From: Xylaria sp. FL1777
Taxonomy: Eukaryota; Ascomycota; Sordariomycetes; Xylariales; Xylariaceae
Direction of reading: 5' to 3'
DNA length: 64,000 bases
Assembly: GCA_022578965.1 (NCBI GenBank)
Contig: MU400626.1
Location: forward strand, 62,001-126,000
A program made the translations under genes and the position numbers. Below, piece after piece: positions 11,038 through 23,417 of this stretch; the first letter of the stretch is position 1, and each line of letters starts with the position of its first letter. Under the pieces are notes generated by a model. The model searched no databases and was not told the DNA's origin. It saw nothing but the letters and a program-made list of their open reading frames with translations.

Positions 11038-13660
11038 TCAGGCCGGCATGTCGTGGTAAAACTCACTCATCTCTCCGTACTTATGGCATGTCGCCATGAG
11101 AAGCTGAACCTCCTCGGGGAAATCTGAGCCAAAAGCCCTAGCGATGCTGCCTTCGCTCATGGACGGAGGGTCTAGGTCACCTTTGTAGTAATGCCAGTGA
11201 CCGAGAATGATATCTGCCCCGTGTTTGATCTTTGCCGCAACATCTTCGAGGTCGTAGTACGTCTATCGTCATTGTGAGCTGCTTGGTCGTGGTATCAGAT
11301 TCTGATGGATCGGAGCCGAACAGACTGTCACCTACTCTAAGCCCTTGTTCTTTGGCGCGTCTACGGCGATCCTGGCAAGCGACTGAAATCTCGTGTAACA
11401 TCATAAAAACGATCAAATAAACCGTGAAAAAGGTCGCGTCAGTCCGCTTTTGCATCAGGAGCCATAGTTCATCCAGAACTTCTCTCTTCAGCTTAGCCAG
11501 TACATGCTTATACCCGATCGAGTCAAACTGTGCCGTGATCATCCTGGGTATAAAATGCTTGCCGCGGTACATGGAGGGATATGTCTTTCCCTCCAGATTC
11601 TCCTGACCGTTGGCAATGTATGCGGATCCGGTAGTGAACCCTCGTCGAGCGTTAGTGACCTGCCGCGTTCATAATACGAGACCGACTTACGCGAGGCCAA
11701 CCATAGCCGAAAATAATTGCGAAACAATTTTGCAGGGTCTCCCTTGGTCTTCCCAAATCCTTTATTCGCCACTTTGGCGCCGTGGGATAAACTAGGCAAA
11801 GAGAACTCGATGTTAGCTTTGCTCATTTCGTGCTCTCGTGAAGCTTATAGAGTTTGACCTCCCAGAAATTAAATCAGCTCTATATCGCGAGATTCAAAGG
11901 CTCGAAGCATGGGGTGCTTACGCGACAGAGAACGTCCACCTCACATACTCATTTACTGTCTCGTCCCTCGTGAATCGACGTATGGCTTCTTCGGCGTTTT
12001 GCCCAACGAACCATCTGTATTCTTGCGAGGCGGCATCAACATCGGCCAATGCATAGGCCGGCACGGTGACCAAGATAGGCGGCTCCGTTTCCGCGTTTTT
12101 CCAATGGCGGTGTTGAATATCTGTACTGTTTGGCTTGAATCTCCGGACTTTGAGCGGCAGAGAATCACAGAGTAGTGTGGTGATACACATGCCGATGGTG
12201 ACAACTCGTTCGTCGACCCAGTCACAATATTGGATGTTCTCGACGGAGACTCCCGTCCATCGCTTTGTGAAACCCAGGCCGCCGACGCGGAATAGGACAA
12301 CCTCGTTAAGATTCCATCGGAGACATGGGATTCGGTGGATGACCTTCTTGGTCTCGAGCAACAATACTTTCCTGCAGCACAAACAGCACTCCGTCTCGGG
12401 CTTGCTAGGATCGGGTATGCACTGTTATGTAGTATCAGCTCGTGTGACATGCTAGGGGTCTTCAATAATCTGAAAGTGACCTACCCGAATCTTTTGCATC
12501 CGACAACGAATACAAGCTTTCCGTTTGCGGGTGTTGCTTGTTTCTTCGCGATCCTTGGGCAGTAACTGGCCTCGAGGACGACGAGGCCGTTCGGACTTCT
12601 TCCCCCCTAGCACGACCTTATGCGGGCTGAGGATAGGTCTTCCAGAAGTAGTAATGGGCCGCCCAGGGCCGCCCTCGAACCTAAGGTCGCTAATAAGCAA
12701 CGAACAGCTCTGGGGTGAGAGTTGGGTGACGTTTGCGGGATCGAGCGAGGGCTCCGGTGTCTCTTCTTCATACCACGGTTCATTACTGCCGAAAAGATGG
12801 TAATCATCTTGGCCGAGACAACGATTCAGACTAGGTACGTGTGCAGAATGGCAATGTGCGACCGGGTACTTGATTATAGGCTCCATGGTGTTCTCAGAGA
12901 CGTGTGGCTTTTCGTGAGGAAACGTGAGCGTTCCGGGAAGATCGACGAGAGGATTTCGGAACGAAGTACTAGTAACCCCAAAATCCGCGCCCGTGAAACC
13001 GTCGTTGAACTCGGACATGCTTCCCCCCGGGGGAAAGGACCCTATCGAATTTGTCGGCTGAGTGCGAATATGAGTGTGGGAGTGGACATCCGTGCAAGAC
13101 ATCGATGGGTGGTGAAGAAGATTCGCAAAGGCAGGAGAAGGAAGAGGAGCGCTGCTGTGAGTAGGAGCCTGCCACTTCTCGATAGACTTATTATTAGAGG
13201 GGGGATCATTGTTCCTGCCCACACTACCATTTCCACTATTACCAATAGCGACAATCTCGTTGGGAATTGTCGGAAAACCAAGTTCAGTGTTAGAAGCAGA
13301 GATGACACAATGGTCTCTATCTTGTTCGGCAAAGCCGAGGGTCGCCGTTGTTGTGAGCGCATCATGTTGATCCCAAATTGTTGGTGATCCCAGCGACATG
13401 GCCGAGCTCCACCTGCTCGAGCTTCCCCATACCAGGTGACTATGGTTGCCAAACGTAGTGGTATCAAGATGTGAAGGGAGAGGATGAGTGGGTGAGATTA
13501 CGGCAGCGGCTAGAGTTGGAACACCTTGTCCCTCCCTCGGTCTCGAGTAGGACCCGGGTAACGGCGACGGTGACTTTGGCTTTAGCCTCTTTCTCCCAGT
13601 TGGCAGCTGAGAGTTGGTTCTTTTAACCCTCTTCCTCGTCATCAGTCCATCCATTTCCAA
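11038..13660 (-). CDS. Fungal C6-domain protein with internal zinc-cluster-like motif (five exons, 778 aa)
   Basis: Exons, in coding order: 13660-12485, 12421-11922, 11821-11691, 11640-11336 and 11262-11038. Introns are 63, 100, 50 and 73 nt and all keep frame. Residues 1-375 are low-complexity (Ser/Pro/His-rich) with a basic N-terminus. A zinc-cluster-like block follows: Cys383, 386 and 393, then Cys404/405, Cys407/408 and Cys425 (motif CIRCRMQKIRC). The second half carries family hallmarks such as IPCLRW, GFTKRWTG, FTTGSAY, PRMITAQFDS, VYLIVFMMLHE and ILGHWHYY. This is a family of fungal proteins usually labelled C6 transcription factors, with the cluster ahead of a large conserved domain rather than at the N-terminus. 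It is presumably nuclear; targets are unknown. The 100-nt intron has a weak acceptor and is the least certain junction. Confidence 0.82.
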
Positions 13661-15025
13661 TAGCCCGCCACCGGGTGTTTGGTACGACAGAGATATGACT
13701 TGGGATGATAGAAGCGTCCTGAAACCTGGCGGAGATTAGCTGTGAGAATCGGATCTAGCCGTGTGTACAGGAACGTCAGATGTTGTCTGGGCAGTCGAAC
13801 TGGGTAAACCCAACCGAGCCTGCTTTACACGTAATGAAAGTAGCAGTCGTCTATCCGTGAGTCCAATTCGACAAGGTAGGCTGTGCTTTACAGCGGCGCC
13901 GAGGTAATTAGGAAGCCGTCGAGTAATTCGACTCGCTCACTTCCAACCGGTGAACAGACTGGGATCTGGAGTGGTACGGTCATCTGCTTCCTTTTCTTGG
14001 GTGTGTAAAGCTTCACCCTGTCCAAAAGGACAAAGTGAGAAGCAGTCAATCGAGTTCGACAGCCAGCCTGGTGATACTGGCACGTACATGGGAAACCCTC
14101 GTACAAGATAGAGCGAAATACTACATAACAATCACTACGGGGCTTAACAACGGGAAAAGCTGCCGTGTGAGGAAACTTGAGCTCGGGTTTGGCTCGACTC
14201 GGGTTGGAGCTGTGTAATCGACCAAAAGCGGCAGAGGGATAGCCAGCGCCCAGGGATTATTAGACGGACAGAGATGAATGCCACTCAGAACGCGTCTCTC
14301 CTTGCCTTTTTCTTCCTTCCTTTCTGAGACCACGCTGTCGTCGGAGTCCAGGCGAAGTCCAGGTAAAGTCCAGTAAGCCCCTCTGTGTGCGGTGCGTATT
14401 GCTGCTCTCCTCTTTTCATCCCACATTACGCTACTTTTCATTCAAAAAGCAAAAAGAAAACGAGTAACATCAGCCATTATGCGTTGATTGTGATACGTCG
14501 GCTTATAATCCCCGCTTCCTGCCGGTCGTCCAGCCCTATCAGCTTCTACTTTCTCCCAACTGGCCAATCCTTGCTTGCTGATGACTATTGCGTTACGTCG
14601 TTTAGAGAAATAGTTTGCGAGGTTTCATCGAACTCGTAGAACTGTGGCTTCTAGCTCCGTCGGACTCGTTTACTGTTGCATTTTGTGCAATGCAATCTCG
14701 ATTATCACGAACCTGTCATCATCTTAAACAGGTAGGCTAAGATTGATTAGTGCACGATACTGAACTCTTTCTATGCCACTCGGCCACGAAGTCTCAAGTT
14801 GTAGTATCACTGTGTACCAGGTATTCGGAAACGACGTTAGACTATGGCGTTGATGCTTCCGTCTCCCTCTGACGAGCTTGTCGAACTGAGGAGTCTGTGT
14901 ACGCTCACATCGGGACGTGACGTGGCGCCAGGTAGCTCGACAATGTCGATCAATATGGGGGGAATGATATCACGAAGTTTCGACGAGTTCAGTTGAGCTA
15001 TCGTTATAAATAAAGGATTTCGACA
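13661..15025. other. Intergenic between C6 protein and dioxygenase
   Basis: This is the shared 5' region of two divergent genes. Small open frames on both strands show no domain. No repeat or RNA gene was recognised. Confidence 0.45.
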
Positions 15026-16610
15026 ATGGTCGGCTCTGGACTCACCCAACCCCCAGTTCTCCGCCGCGATATCGTCGATTACCCTACTCTCTCATTGAGC
15101 GAAAAAAACATGATAGCTCATATCCGCCCAGCGTTCTCTCACCACCTCACTAGCCTCGAGGGCGGTGCTAATAATGGCGATTTGAAACTTTCCATGGCTC
15201 CATCTCACCAAGATGAAGCTCCTGTTCAGCCTCCCCCTGGATTCCCTCCTTCAGTACAGGGTCCTACAGTATGGTCTGGGAAAGATGCGTTGTTTATACC
15301 GCAGACTCTTGAACTAGGCCCAACGGATGTGGCTGAAGTAGAACAGGCTCTTAAGTACTTCCTAAGTATGCACAAACCTGACCCATTTTCCCGTATCCTA
15401 TACAATCTTGAAAGAAGGAAACTCATGTTTACTCGACAGGCCTCGGACTAGACGGGAGTGAAGTCAGCTGCGAGAATTTCCCGCTTCCCGTCCTGGGGTC
15501 CCAACTTAAGGATTGTGCGGTCAATATTCACCGAGGGAGCGGTGTGTGTATTGTTCGAGGACTCATGCCTGAAAAGTACTCGGCAGAAGACAATACTATC
15601 ATCTTCCTTGGCCTTGCCAGCTACATTGGTGGCCAGAGGGGTGTGCAGACTTCTAAAGGCGCGATGCTAAGTGAGTAGAGCAGTTGGACAAGTTCACCCC
15701 GCAGTGGTACTAAATAAATGGTTAAGCTCATGTGTTCGAGTCTGATTCCTGGACCGTCCCTCGCGAAAAGCGTCACGGGATTCACACAAACAATAACCTA
15801 GTAAGACCCACCTCCAAGAGCCATTCTCGACGAGTGCTAATGTGTAAACAGCCCTTCCACAACGACATGGGATGTGAGATTTTGGCCATCCAAATCCGTA
15901 ACTGCGCCGCGCAGGGCGGTCGAACATATGTGGCATCAGCAGCGGCCATATATAACGCTATGATGAAGGCCAATCCTTGGGCCGTGCATACATTGGCAAA
16001 GCAGAACTGGCCTATTCAAGTGTGAGTATTCGCCTTGCTAAATCTATGTTTATGCATATCGTTTCGTGTCATGGCGACCGTTCATATGCTAATCAGGTTG
16101 CTTAGTAGTTCGAGACGAGGGACGTCGCCGTTCGTTCTCGCCCCGCTCCTAGGATTCCAGTCGGGAAATCTTGTTGTATCAGCAGACCCTGGTCGTATCG
16201 GACCTCATCCGGCCGTGGCGGATGGTGGAGTTCCTAATCTGCTGCCGGCACAGGAGTTAGCCTTGGCATTGTTGCAACAAACAGCCACGGCGCTGCAAAT
16301 ACGGCTGCCTACACAGCGAGGAGACTTGGTGTTCATCAACAACTGGGGCGTGCTACATGCGCGTGATTCGTATCAAGACAATGGCACGGCTACGCGACAT
16401 CTCGTCCGTCTCTGGCTCCGGAACTCGGAGCTCGGCTGGGAGATACCCGAGTCGATGAAGACACCTTGGGAAGCATCATTCGGGCTGAAGGCGAAGAAAA
16501 TAGTAAACAGGCAGTATCCTGTCGCGCCTATGCCTAAGTATATGGAACCCAAGTTCACCAATGGTTCAGCTGCCTTCATCGCGGATAGCGACGAAGACGA
16601 AGAGTTGTGA
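15026..16610 (+). CDS. TauD/TfdA-family Fe(II)/2-oxoglutarate dioxygenase (five exons, 439 aa)
   Basis: Exons are 15026-15365, 15440-15670, 15727-15800, 15852-16021 and 16106-16610; introns are 74, 56, 51 and 84 nt, several with clear CTAAT/ACTAA branch sites. Iron ligands fit the family: His218-x-Asp220 in PFHNDMG and His356 in VLHAR, with Arg373 in RHLVRLWLR as the 2-oxoglutarate-binding arginine. Blocks such as VPREKRHGIHTN and RGDLVFINNWG are typical of fungal members. These use 2-oxoglutarate and O2 to hydroxylate or desulfonate small molecules; the substrate here cannot be told from sequence. The tail is acidic (SDEDEEL). It is cytosolic by absence of a signal peptide and not next to any sulfur-metabolism gene. 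The start ATG has a CAATGG context. Confidence 0.85.
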
Positions 16611-19320
16611 TAGCCGGCTCTCATCACCGTGTCGATTTTCCCTTCCTCTCCTTCGTTTGCTGGCCGATTCGGTGTGACACGGGTATGTATCTTGTCTAAT
16701 TTTAGTTTTCCCGACCAGACAGAGTATCTAGGAAGAGGGCACATTGCACCTAGACCAATCAACAGCAGAGTTTCGATCCAGGCACCTCAACAGTTTCCCT
16801 ACTGCAATCAATGGTAGTATACAGCCAGGTCCGCGAGATTGGAAAGGAGACACAGGAGTGGTCAGGAAACCCGCCGCGTTGTGACGAACCAAAGGCTTTC
16901 TTTTCCGTGGTAAATGAGTACGCAGCAGAATGACGTCACCTTTAGGAGAGAGAGATCAGTACTACGTTCTTACAGATAAGTAGGTAGACAAACAAACAGA
17001 CAGACAGACAGTTGACACCGAAATTTGATTGCTGATCCTGAACTGTTGTTACGTGCCTGCCCAGTGCACATATACTTACCTACATATACTTACATATGGG
17101 TAATGCGGATGGGATACACCTCTAAATGAAGAGCCAACTGTTCATGGCATAACAGGACCTGCGTCTCACAAGGGGTCGGGTAGAAGGACGGGCTCTGGTC
17201 GGGCTCTGGTCGGGGATACGGTGACATACCCTACCTCGTACAGTCCGATACTGCGTGGACTGTCTGGGGGTAGGGAGCGTATATCATCATTACTGTCATG
17301 ATGCGCCAGTCCCGCGAACTGCATCCGGACTCCGGATTGGATAGACAGAGAACTGGGTATATCATATATTGCCGGGCCGATAAGCAAGAGTGGGCGAGAG
17401 ACGGGCTGGATGCTCTGGCTTCTGCTCTGACCTGAGTCGGAAGAGAAACCTGGGTCCCGGCGGTGGCTGTGTAGCGTCAAAGACAACGGCGGGTGGGCCG
17501 AGATCTGCCGAGATCTGCCTGCCGGACCATATTTCATAGCTGATCACTGATCAGAAAGCTACACTATAATGGTCTGGGAAATGCCATTGTGGATTGTGTT
17601 GTTGTTGTTGTTGTAGAGGTGACGGAGGGACATACTGCGTAGTGTCCTGGCACTGTAGCTACCATATATAGGTACATAGGCTAGGTCATACCTGCCAATA
17701 ATAATTGTATATATGTGTAAATGTGCTTACTGCCCATAACCTATCTACATAACCTAATTAGTATACGTACATGACTGCACATGTGACTTACATATACTGC
17801 GTAGGTACGCAGTAGGTAGGTGTGTCAAGCTAAAGAAAGCTAGGTACCTACCTACTGACAGTGTCTGATGCGTAGTAGGCATATACCTAAGTGCACTAAT
17901 AAGGTCTTGCTTACGCGAGGCTAAATGTTGTGGACAGGCAGCACTGTAGGTAGTAGGTACTTATTTATTGATCGACTTCACTCCCTTCTCCTCTGAATAC
18001 CTAACGGGCCAGTAATCGTCCTAATAACTTGGTGGTGGCCACGCCCCTGAAAATCGTTGTCTACACTAGGAATCGCCGCGGTAAAGGAAGAGTGCCAAGG
18101 CTCTTGTTGGTCCAGCCAGCCTTGGCCTTCTGCCTTGGCATCCAAATCAAAAACGCCGCCTCCATCCAACTGTTTTCGAGTACATATCAGAACAACGCTT
18201 CATATAAGTACCTACATAGAGACGGCACGTATAGTACAATGAAAAATAAAATAAAAGATAGAGAGAGAAAAGAGAAAGAGTTACAGGTGACTAATTTTTT
18301 TTTCTTTTTTCCTTCTACTCTATACCATACTACAAGTTTCCATCTGTTGCGGCGAATTCAATGATGCATTTCTCCTTACCTCCCGTCCAATTTCAACGGC
18401 TTCCTATTAGGTCGAATGTGCCTGCATTAGCGAGAAGAGAAGTTTCTCTGCGCTAATGGATCAGTCCCTGTCAGCGGACCGTCTCCACTCTGCCGAGAGC
18501 CTTGGGAACCTAAGCCTGACCAATAGATGGATGTCTTCTAGTAGATCAACAGATCAGGGGAGGGCGGGCCATCCCCACCTTCTTTTCAAAGTGGGACTAG
18601 TCCTGCTCCCCTTTACCACCTTGGGTAACATCAATCGCGAAAGCAGGCACACGGAAACGCCAAGTTAGGTAGTGCACACTTAATGTGGACCGGCGATCCA
18701 CATGTACCCCAGTACCTGGAGGTAATGCGGTAGACGGTACTCAAGACTACAAGTTGTACACTACAAGTTGTACTCTCTGCCCAGGCTCGGTTGAGATGAC
18801 CTCGTATTTCTTTCACCCTTTTCCACGTTCTCGCCTTCTTTTACATTTTTGAGCTCAAAACCCCCATCTTCTCCATACACACACTCTCTCTCCCTCTTCC
18901 CGTTTCTACCTTTTCCCTTTCCAACTCTTGGGCTGCGTCATTTGGTTCGGCGTTTGCATTGGCCGGAAGTCAGAAGCACGACACTCGTTTAGTCACCAGA
19001 TATCCAACTACACACGCTCCTTAATTTCCACCAGCTCGGGACCTTCAGGATCAAGAGTCGCCACCACGTTCCTTGTTGTTTACTACTTTACAGCTTAATA
19101 ACAGGCGACGTACTCATTTCTGGGTGTCTTGCATCAGGAAGGAGGCTTAAGACAAGTGAGGCACTGGAAGAATTCCAACCATATCTGGCTTAGAATTGTT
19201 ATACGGTCACGCCCTGACTACGACCCATCCTCGACCTCGGTTCTGCTTTACGTTAGACGTCAAACGTCTCGTCAATCATTAGCCTTAACACTACAGACGA
19301 AGCCATTCTAGTCCATCGCC
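16611..19320. other. Intergenic, 2.7 kb
   Basis: No gene was recognised. The stretch has a GTT run near 17600, TACTGCGTA and TACGCAGTA words at 17633, 17794 and 17805, and TACCTACC-type words at about 17840-17860. A pyrimidine-rich block at about 18870-18930 probably belongs to the promoter of the following gene. Confidence 0.45.
18860..19320 (+). promoter_or_regulatory. Probable promoter/5' UTR of the glucanosyltransferase gene
   Basis: A CT-rich tract (about 18870-18930) lies some 400 nt upstream of the ATG at 19321. Pyrimidine-rich tracts commonly mark transcription starts of highly expressed fungal genes. No specific factor site is claimed. Confidence 0.35.
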
Positions 19321-21201
19321 ATGGGTTTTCTTCGTACAGTTTTGGCCTCGACCATGTTGCTGGCGGCCGCTGATGCCGCCTTGGAGCCCATCATCATGAA
19401 GGTGAGCTCGCCTTAGCAATCGTAGTGCCGACTCGACTCAGATCTAAACTAACACCGATGCGTCAAAAAAGGGATCCAAGTTCTTCACCAAGAGCGGTGA
19501 CCAGTTCTACCTAAAGGGTATCGCCTATCAGCAGGAGGCGGGCACTGGCGCTGCGGGTGCCAGCTCAGGTAGCAACACGTACATTGACCCTCTCGCCAAC
19601 GAGAAGACTTGCAAGCGCGACATCCCAATTCTGGAGAAGCTCGGCGTCAACGCGATCCGAACGTACGCTATCAACCCCGACTCGGACCACTCGGCCTGCA
19701 TGAAGTTGCTTAACGACGCGGGCATCTATGTTATTGCAGACCTAGGTGAGCCTGCCTTGTCCATCAATCGAGACGACCCCGTCTGGAATGTCGAGTTGTT
19801 CGAGCGATACAAGGCCGTTATCGATAATCTCGGAAAATACGACAACGTCATTGGCTTCTTCTCGGGCAATGAAGTCACTAACAATGCAACCAACAGTAAG
19901 TCAGATGTTCTCATGTTTCTTAGTATTATGTCTATCAGGGCCGAGTCAACGAGAATTATATATTTGTTCGTATTTCACCTCACTAACCACATTACCTTAA
20001 GCTGGTGCTTCTGCCTATGTAAAGGCTGCCACTCGTGACACCAAGAAATACATTGCCGACAAGATGGCTAATGGTGGACGCTGGATGGGGGTTGGCTACG
20101 CCGCCAATGATGACTCCGAGATCCGTGTCAATATGGCCCACTTCTTTAACTGTGGTGATGAAGATGAAGCAATAGACTTTTGGGGCTATAACATTTACTC
20201 GTGGTGTGGCAAGAGCAGCTTTGAGAAGTCGGGATACGATGTTCAGGTTGAGTTCTTCTCTAACTACTCGGTTCCTGTGTTTTTCGCTGAATACGGCTGC
20301 AATACGGTCGGTGGTGCGGAAGGTCGTCTTTGGGACGATACTACTGCTCTGTACTCGGACAAGATGACGGGTGTGTTCAGCGGTGGCATCGTGTACATGT
20401 TCCACGAGGAAGAGAATGACTATGGTGTTGCCAAAGTCTCAGGTGACGAGATCAAGACGCTAAAGAACTACGACACCCTCCGAACCAAGCTTGCCGCCGT
20501 GGAGCCCTCCTCTACATCTATGAGCGCCTACAAACCTACAAACTCTCCTGCCGCTTGCCCCGCTATCTCGGACGATTGGAAGGTGGCTAAGACCCTACCT
20601 CCCACACCCGACAGTGGGCTCTGTGATTGCATGTTCAAGTCTCTTTCTTGCGCACCTGCCAGCGATCTTCAAGCGAAAGACTATGGTGACATTTTCGGCT
20701 ATATCTGTGAGAAAGACGAGAACGCTTGCGCCGGCATTAAGCATGACACGGAGTCTGGCGTTTATGGCCCCTATAGCATGTGCAACCCTAAGGAACAGTT
20801 GGGTCACGTTCTAGATGCCTACTACAACAATCAGAACAAAGGAAGTTACGCCTGTGATTTTGATGGCGCAGCCAAGGTTCAGAGCAGCCCCAAGGTCGAG
20901 TCCTCGTAAGTTCACCGGTGCATATCCTTCGATCCAATGATCATCTGCTAATCGTGGTGTTTCATGTAGATGTAAGGCATCCCTCGACAAGGCTAGCACT
21001 GCCGTGGCCGCGGCTGCTACAGCTACTGCCAACAGCAGTGGTACCGGTTCAGGCTCCAGCTCCGGTTCAAATTCAGAGACGAGTGACAATGCAGCTCCCG
21101 GCACCATGCCGTCAAGTCTCCCCTTGAATTTGGGTAGCATGGCTATTGGTCTATACGTGTTCGTTGCCATGGGCACTGGTGCCGCCATGGTCGTTTTGTA
21201 G
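19321..21201 (+). CDS. GPI-anchored 1,3-beta-glucanosyltransferase, GH72 with CBM43 (GEL/GAS/PHR family, 546 aa)
   Basis: Exons are 19321-19401, 19472-19895, 20002-20905 and 20970-21201 (introns 70, 106 and 64 nt). Residues 1-20 are a signal peptide. The GH72 domain follows, with acid/base Glu161 in FFSGNEVTNN and nucleophile Glu265 in FFAEYGCN. The Cys-rich X8/CBM43 module covers about 354-460 (CDCMFKSLSC, YICEKDENAC, YGPYSMC). A Ser/Gly-rich linker and hydrophobic tail (ending GTGAAMVVL) signal GPI attachment. Such enzymes cut internal beta-1,3-glucan and rejoin it to another chain at the plasma membrane and wall, so they lengthen and branch wall glucan. Domain order matches the Gas1/Gel4 subgroup that keeps CBM43. 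No key residue is missing. Confidence 0.95.
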
Positions 21202-22290
21202 TTGGCCTGTTGTGTAAAGTCACGTTCTACTTGGTGGTTCTACAAATAGACATACTCATGAGGCGGCGGGAATCGGAAGCATCAGTTTGGTCATGTGCTC
21301 CCTGGCGTAGCCTCTTTGATATTTGTAGGATATGTATGTTCTTGCAGCTACTCATACGAGTAGAGTTGGAATCCAGAGCATAATCTCATTTCCCTTGTAT
21401 CTTCTTACATTATGTGTAAATGTCACCTTCCATGGTTCATTGGCAGAGTGTGTTGTGCTTCAATTCTAGAGCCCCATTCACACCTGCGCTGTTCCCTTGA
21501 TTATTCGTTATATATATTCAGTCGTCATCGTCCATTTTAAGATCTAGACTAGACAGTACCCTCTCGTCAACTTATTATTATCTAATGTGCTAACCTTGAA
21601 CTAGAAGTGGAGTGAGCAGCAGCATCAGGCTAGCGTGGGAGACTTAGGAACCTTCGTGACAGTTCCTTAATGGTTGGATCAATATACTTATGTAATTCAA
21701 GTTAACGTCATTTTGTCTAACTATATCAAAGTCAGCCAATGTAAAAGCTTATATGCTTTTATTGTAGACTTATGCAGACTTACTCTTGCATTCCTGTACA
21801 CATGCACCTGGTCCAATGCTGTTTTAGAAATATTAGCATTAGCATATAAGTTATAAGTATACTTAAAAGCACTATACTAACTCTTACATAGTATGCAAGT
21901 ATTTGAACTCTTATATTAGCTGGTAAGGTTGTAGATAATATCCTCACTATTAGGTTAATAGGACAATTGTTACAAAGAAATAGTTCCTTTGATAGTAAAG
22001 CTATGTTAGCTTTAGGATTTACAGTTTTTATTATTGTCTGCTAAAAGTGTTATAGCATCGATAGGGGTTATAGATTACCAAATAAGTTAATGAAGTTACT
22101 ATGAGTTAATTAGAATGAATAGGGGCTAAGCCAGAAATTTGAATCGATCAGCTCGATCACAGGACTTTTCATAGAGCTATCCACATTTCTATAAATGCAG
22201 ACCTGGTGCACTCCATGAATCGCCTTGTTTACAGTGCTCCTTGTTCCATATTGGCCAATTACTTGGAGAACAGTATATACAAAGACCATT
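21202..22290. other. Intergenic, with AT-rich stretch 21660-22110
   Basis: The first 400 nt is probably the 3' UTR of the glucanosyltransferase. The part from about 21660 to 22110 is clearly AT-rich with no open frame of note and may be an old, mutated repeat relic, but no element could be identified. Confidence 0.4.
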
Positions 22291-23417
22291 CTAGAAGTGG
22301 TAATGGAGTGAGTGGCCCTCGGTAGTAGAGTAGAGAGCAGAAAATGCATCCGCAAGATCGGCGGGTAGAGGACCAGCATCAATCGCGTCAAGAGTCTCGT
22401 GGAGCTGTTCCATGTTGGATGCTGTGAAGATGATTCCATCCCCATAACTTCCATCCAGAATACCGTGGAAAGTCGTCCAGCGGAGGGCGGCCGCGTGACC
22501 GCTGATGCCATGTTTCTCAGCGGCAGCAATGATCGTGGCTATAGAGGCCTGGATCAAAGGGCGACCGTAAAACCCATTGTATTTCTGTCCAACGGCGTTC
22601 TTTTTTTCATTAGTCAGCAATGTTAACTACTAAACACGCCCTTGGAGGTACTAACATCGTTGTCCCATCGTTTGGAAGTCGTTGAGGTGCCAGCCTTTCC
22701 TGTGAACAAACCACCTGCTGCGGGACTGGTATAAAGGTCAGCCGAATTCGAGATGCTCTTACTACAGCCCCTCACCTGAAGCCGTAAAATGGGATGTTGT
22801 GTTTGCGCAGAAGCGGGAAGAGTTCCTCCTCACCACTTCGGACGAACGCATTGTAGTGTCCTTCGTACACGCTGGGCTTGACGTATCCCTTTTCCTCGCA
22901 TATATCGAGGAACTTCTGTACTTCGGCAGCCTCATAGTTAGAGAGACCGAAATGCTTGAACTGGCCTTTCTTGAAAGATTCATTCATCGCTTTGGCTATG
23001 TCTTCGAATGATGTTTCGCGATCGGGCACATGCAGCATCATTGTGTCCACAGTGGATGTCTTGAGGTCATCGAGTGACTTCTTGATGCTCGCTTCGATCT
23101 TGGCAGGGTCGTGAGACCCAGGGCTTCCGTCGCAGACTTTGGTCACAATGGTGAAGCGGGAAGCAGCTCCAGCCCTACCCAGGCGCTCCTCAGAGTGGGG
23201 GTAGTTGCTGGCGGTGTCGATGTATCTATGCCCACGATCGTAAAACGTGTCTAGAAGGGCTTGGACTTCTTTTGGTTCATCCCACTGAGCGAAGCCAGGC
23301 GTTACAGTCTTATCGCCAACCTGTTCCCCTTTAGCCCAGAGCAACTTATGATGATTAGTTAGCAATCCTTACTGTGTGCGTGCCGAGAATTATCTTGACC
23401 GGTGATTTAGGAGACAT
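22291..23417 (-). CDS. Aldo/keto reductase, AKR7-like (four exons, 322 aa)
   Basis: Exons in coding order: 23417-23373, 23320-22776, 22725-22656 and 22599-22291; introns are 52, 50 and 56 nt. The short first exon gives MSPKSPVKIILGTHT, which supplies the first strand of the TIM barrel. The tetrad is complete: Asp50 and Tyr55 in DTASNY, Lys76 in TIVTKV and His112 in MMLHVPD. NADPH-binding residues are expected in the C-terminal part (TASNMEQL). Closest in style to the aflatoxin-aldehyde-reductase branch (AKR7), which reduces aldehydes and dialdehydes. It is transcribed away from the Zn2Cys6 gene 1.3 kb to the right, so co-regulation is possible but unproven. It is probably cytosolic. Confidence 0.87.

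Noticed and set aside
10669..11127. Plus-strand open frame of about 150 codons
   Set aside because: It runs through a CT-rich block and overlaps the end of the real minus-strand C6 gene; the translation has no family resemblance.
12722..13387. Plus-strand frame of 221 codons inside the C6 gene
   Set aside because: It is antisense to a well-supported exon; no domain.
16740..16800. GTTTCGATCCAGG as a possible tRNA B box
   Set aside because: No matching A box or acceptor stem upstream.
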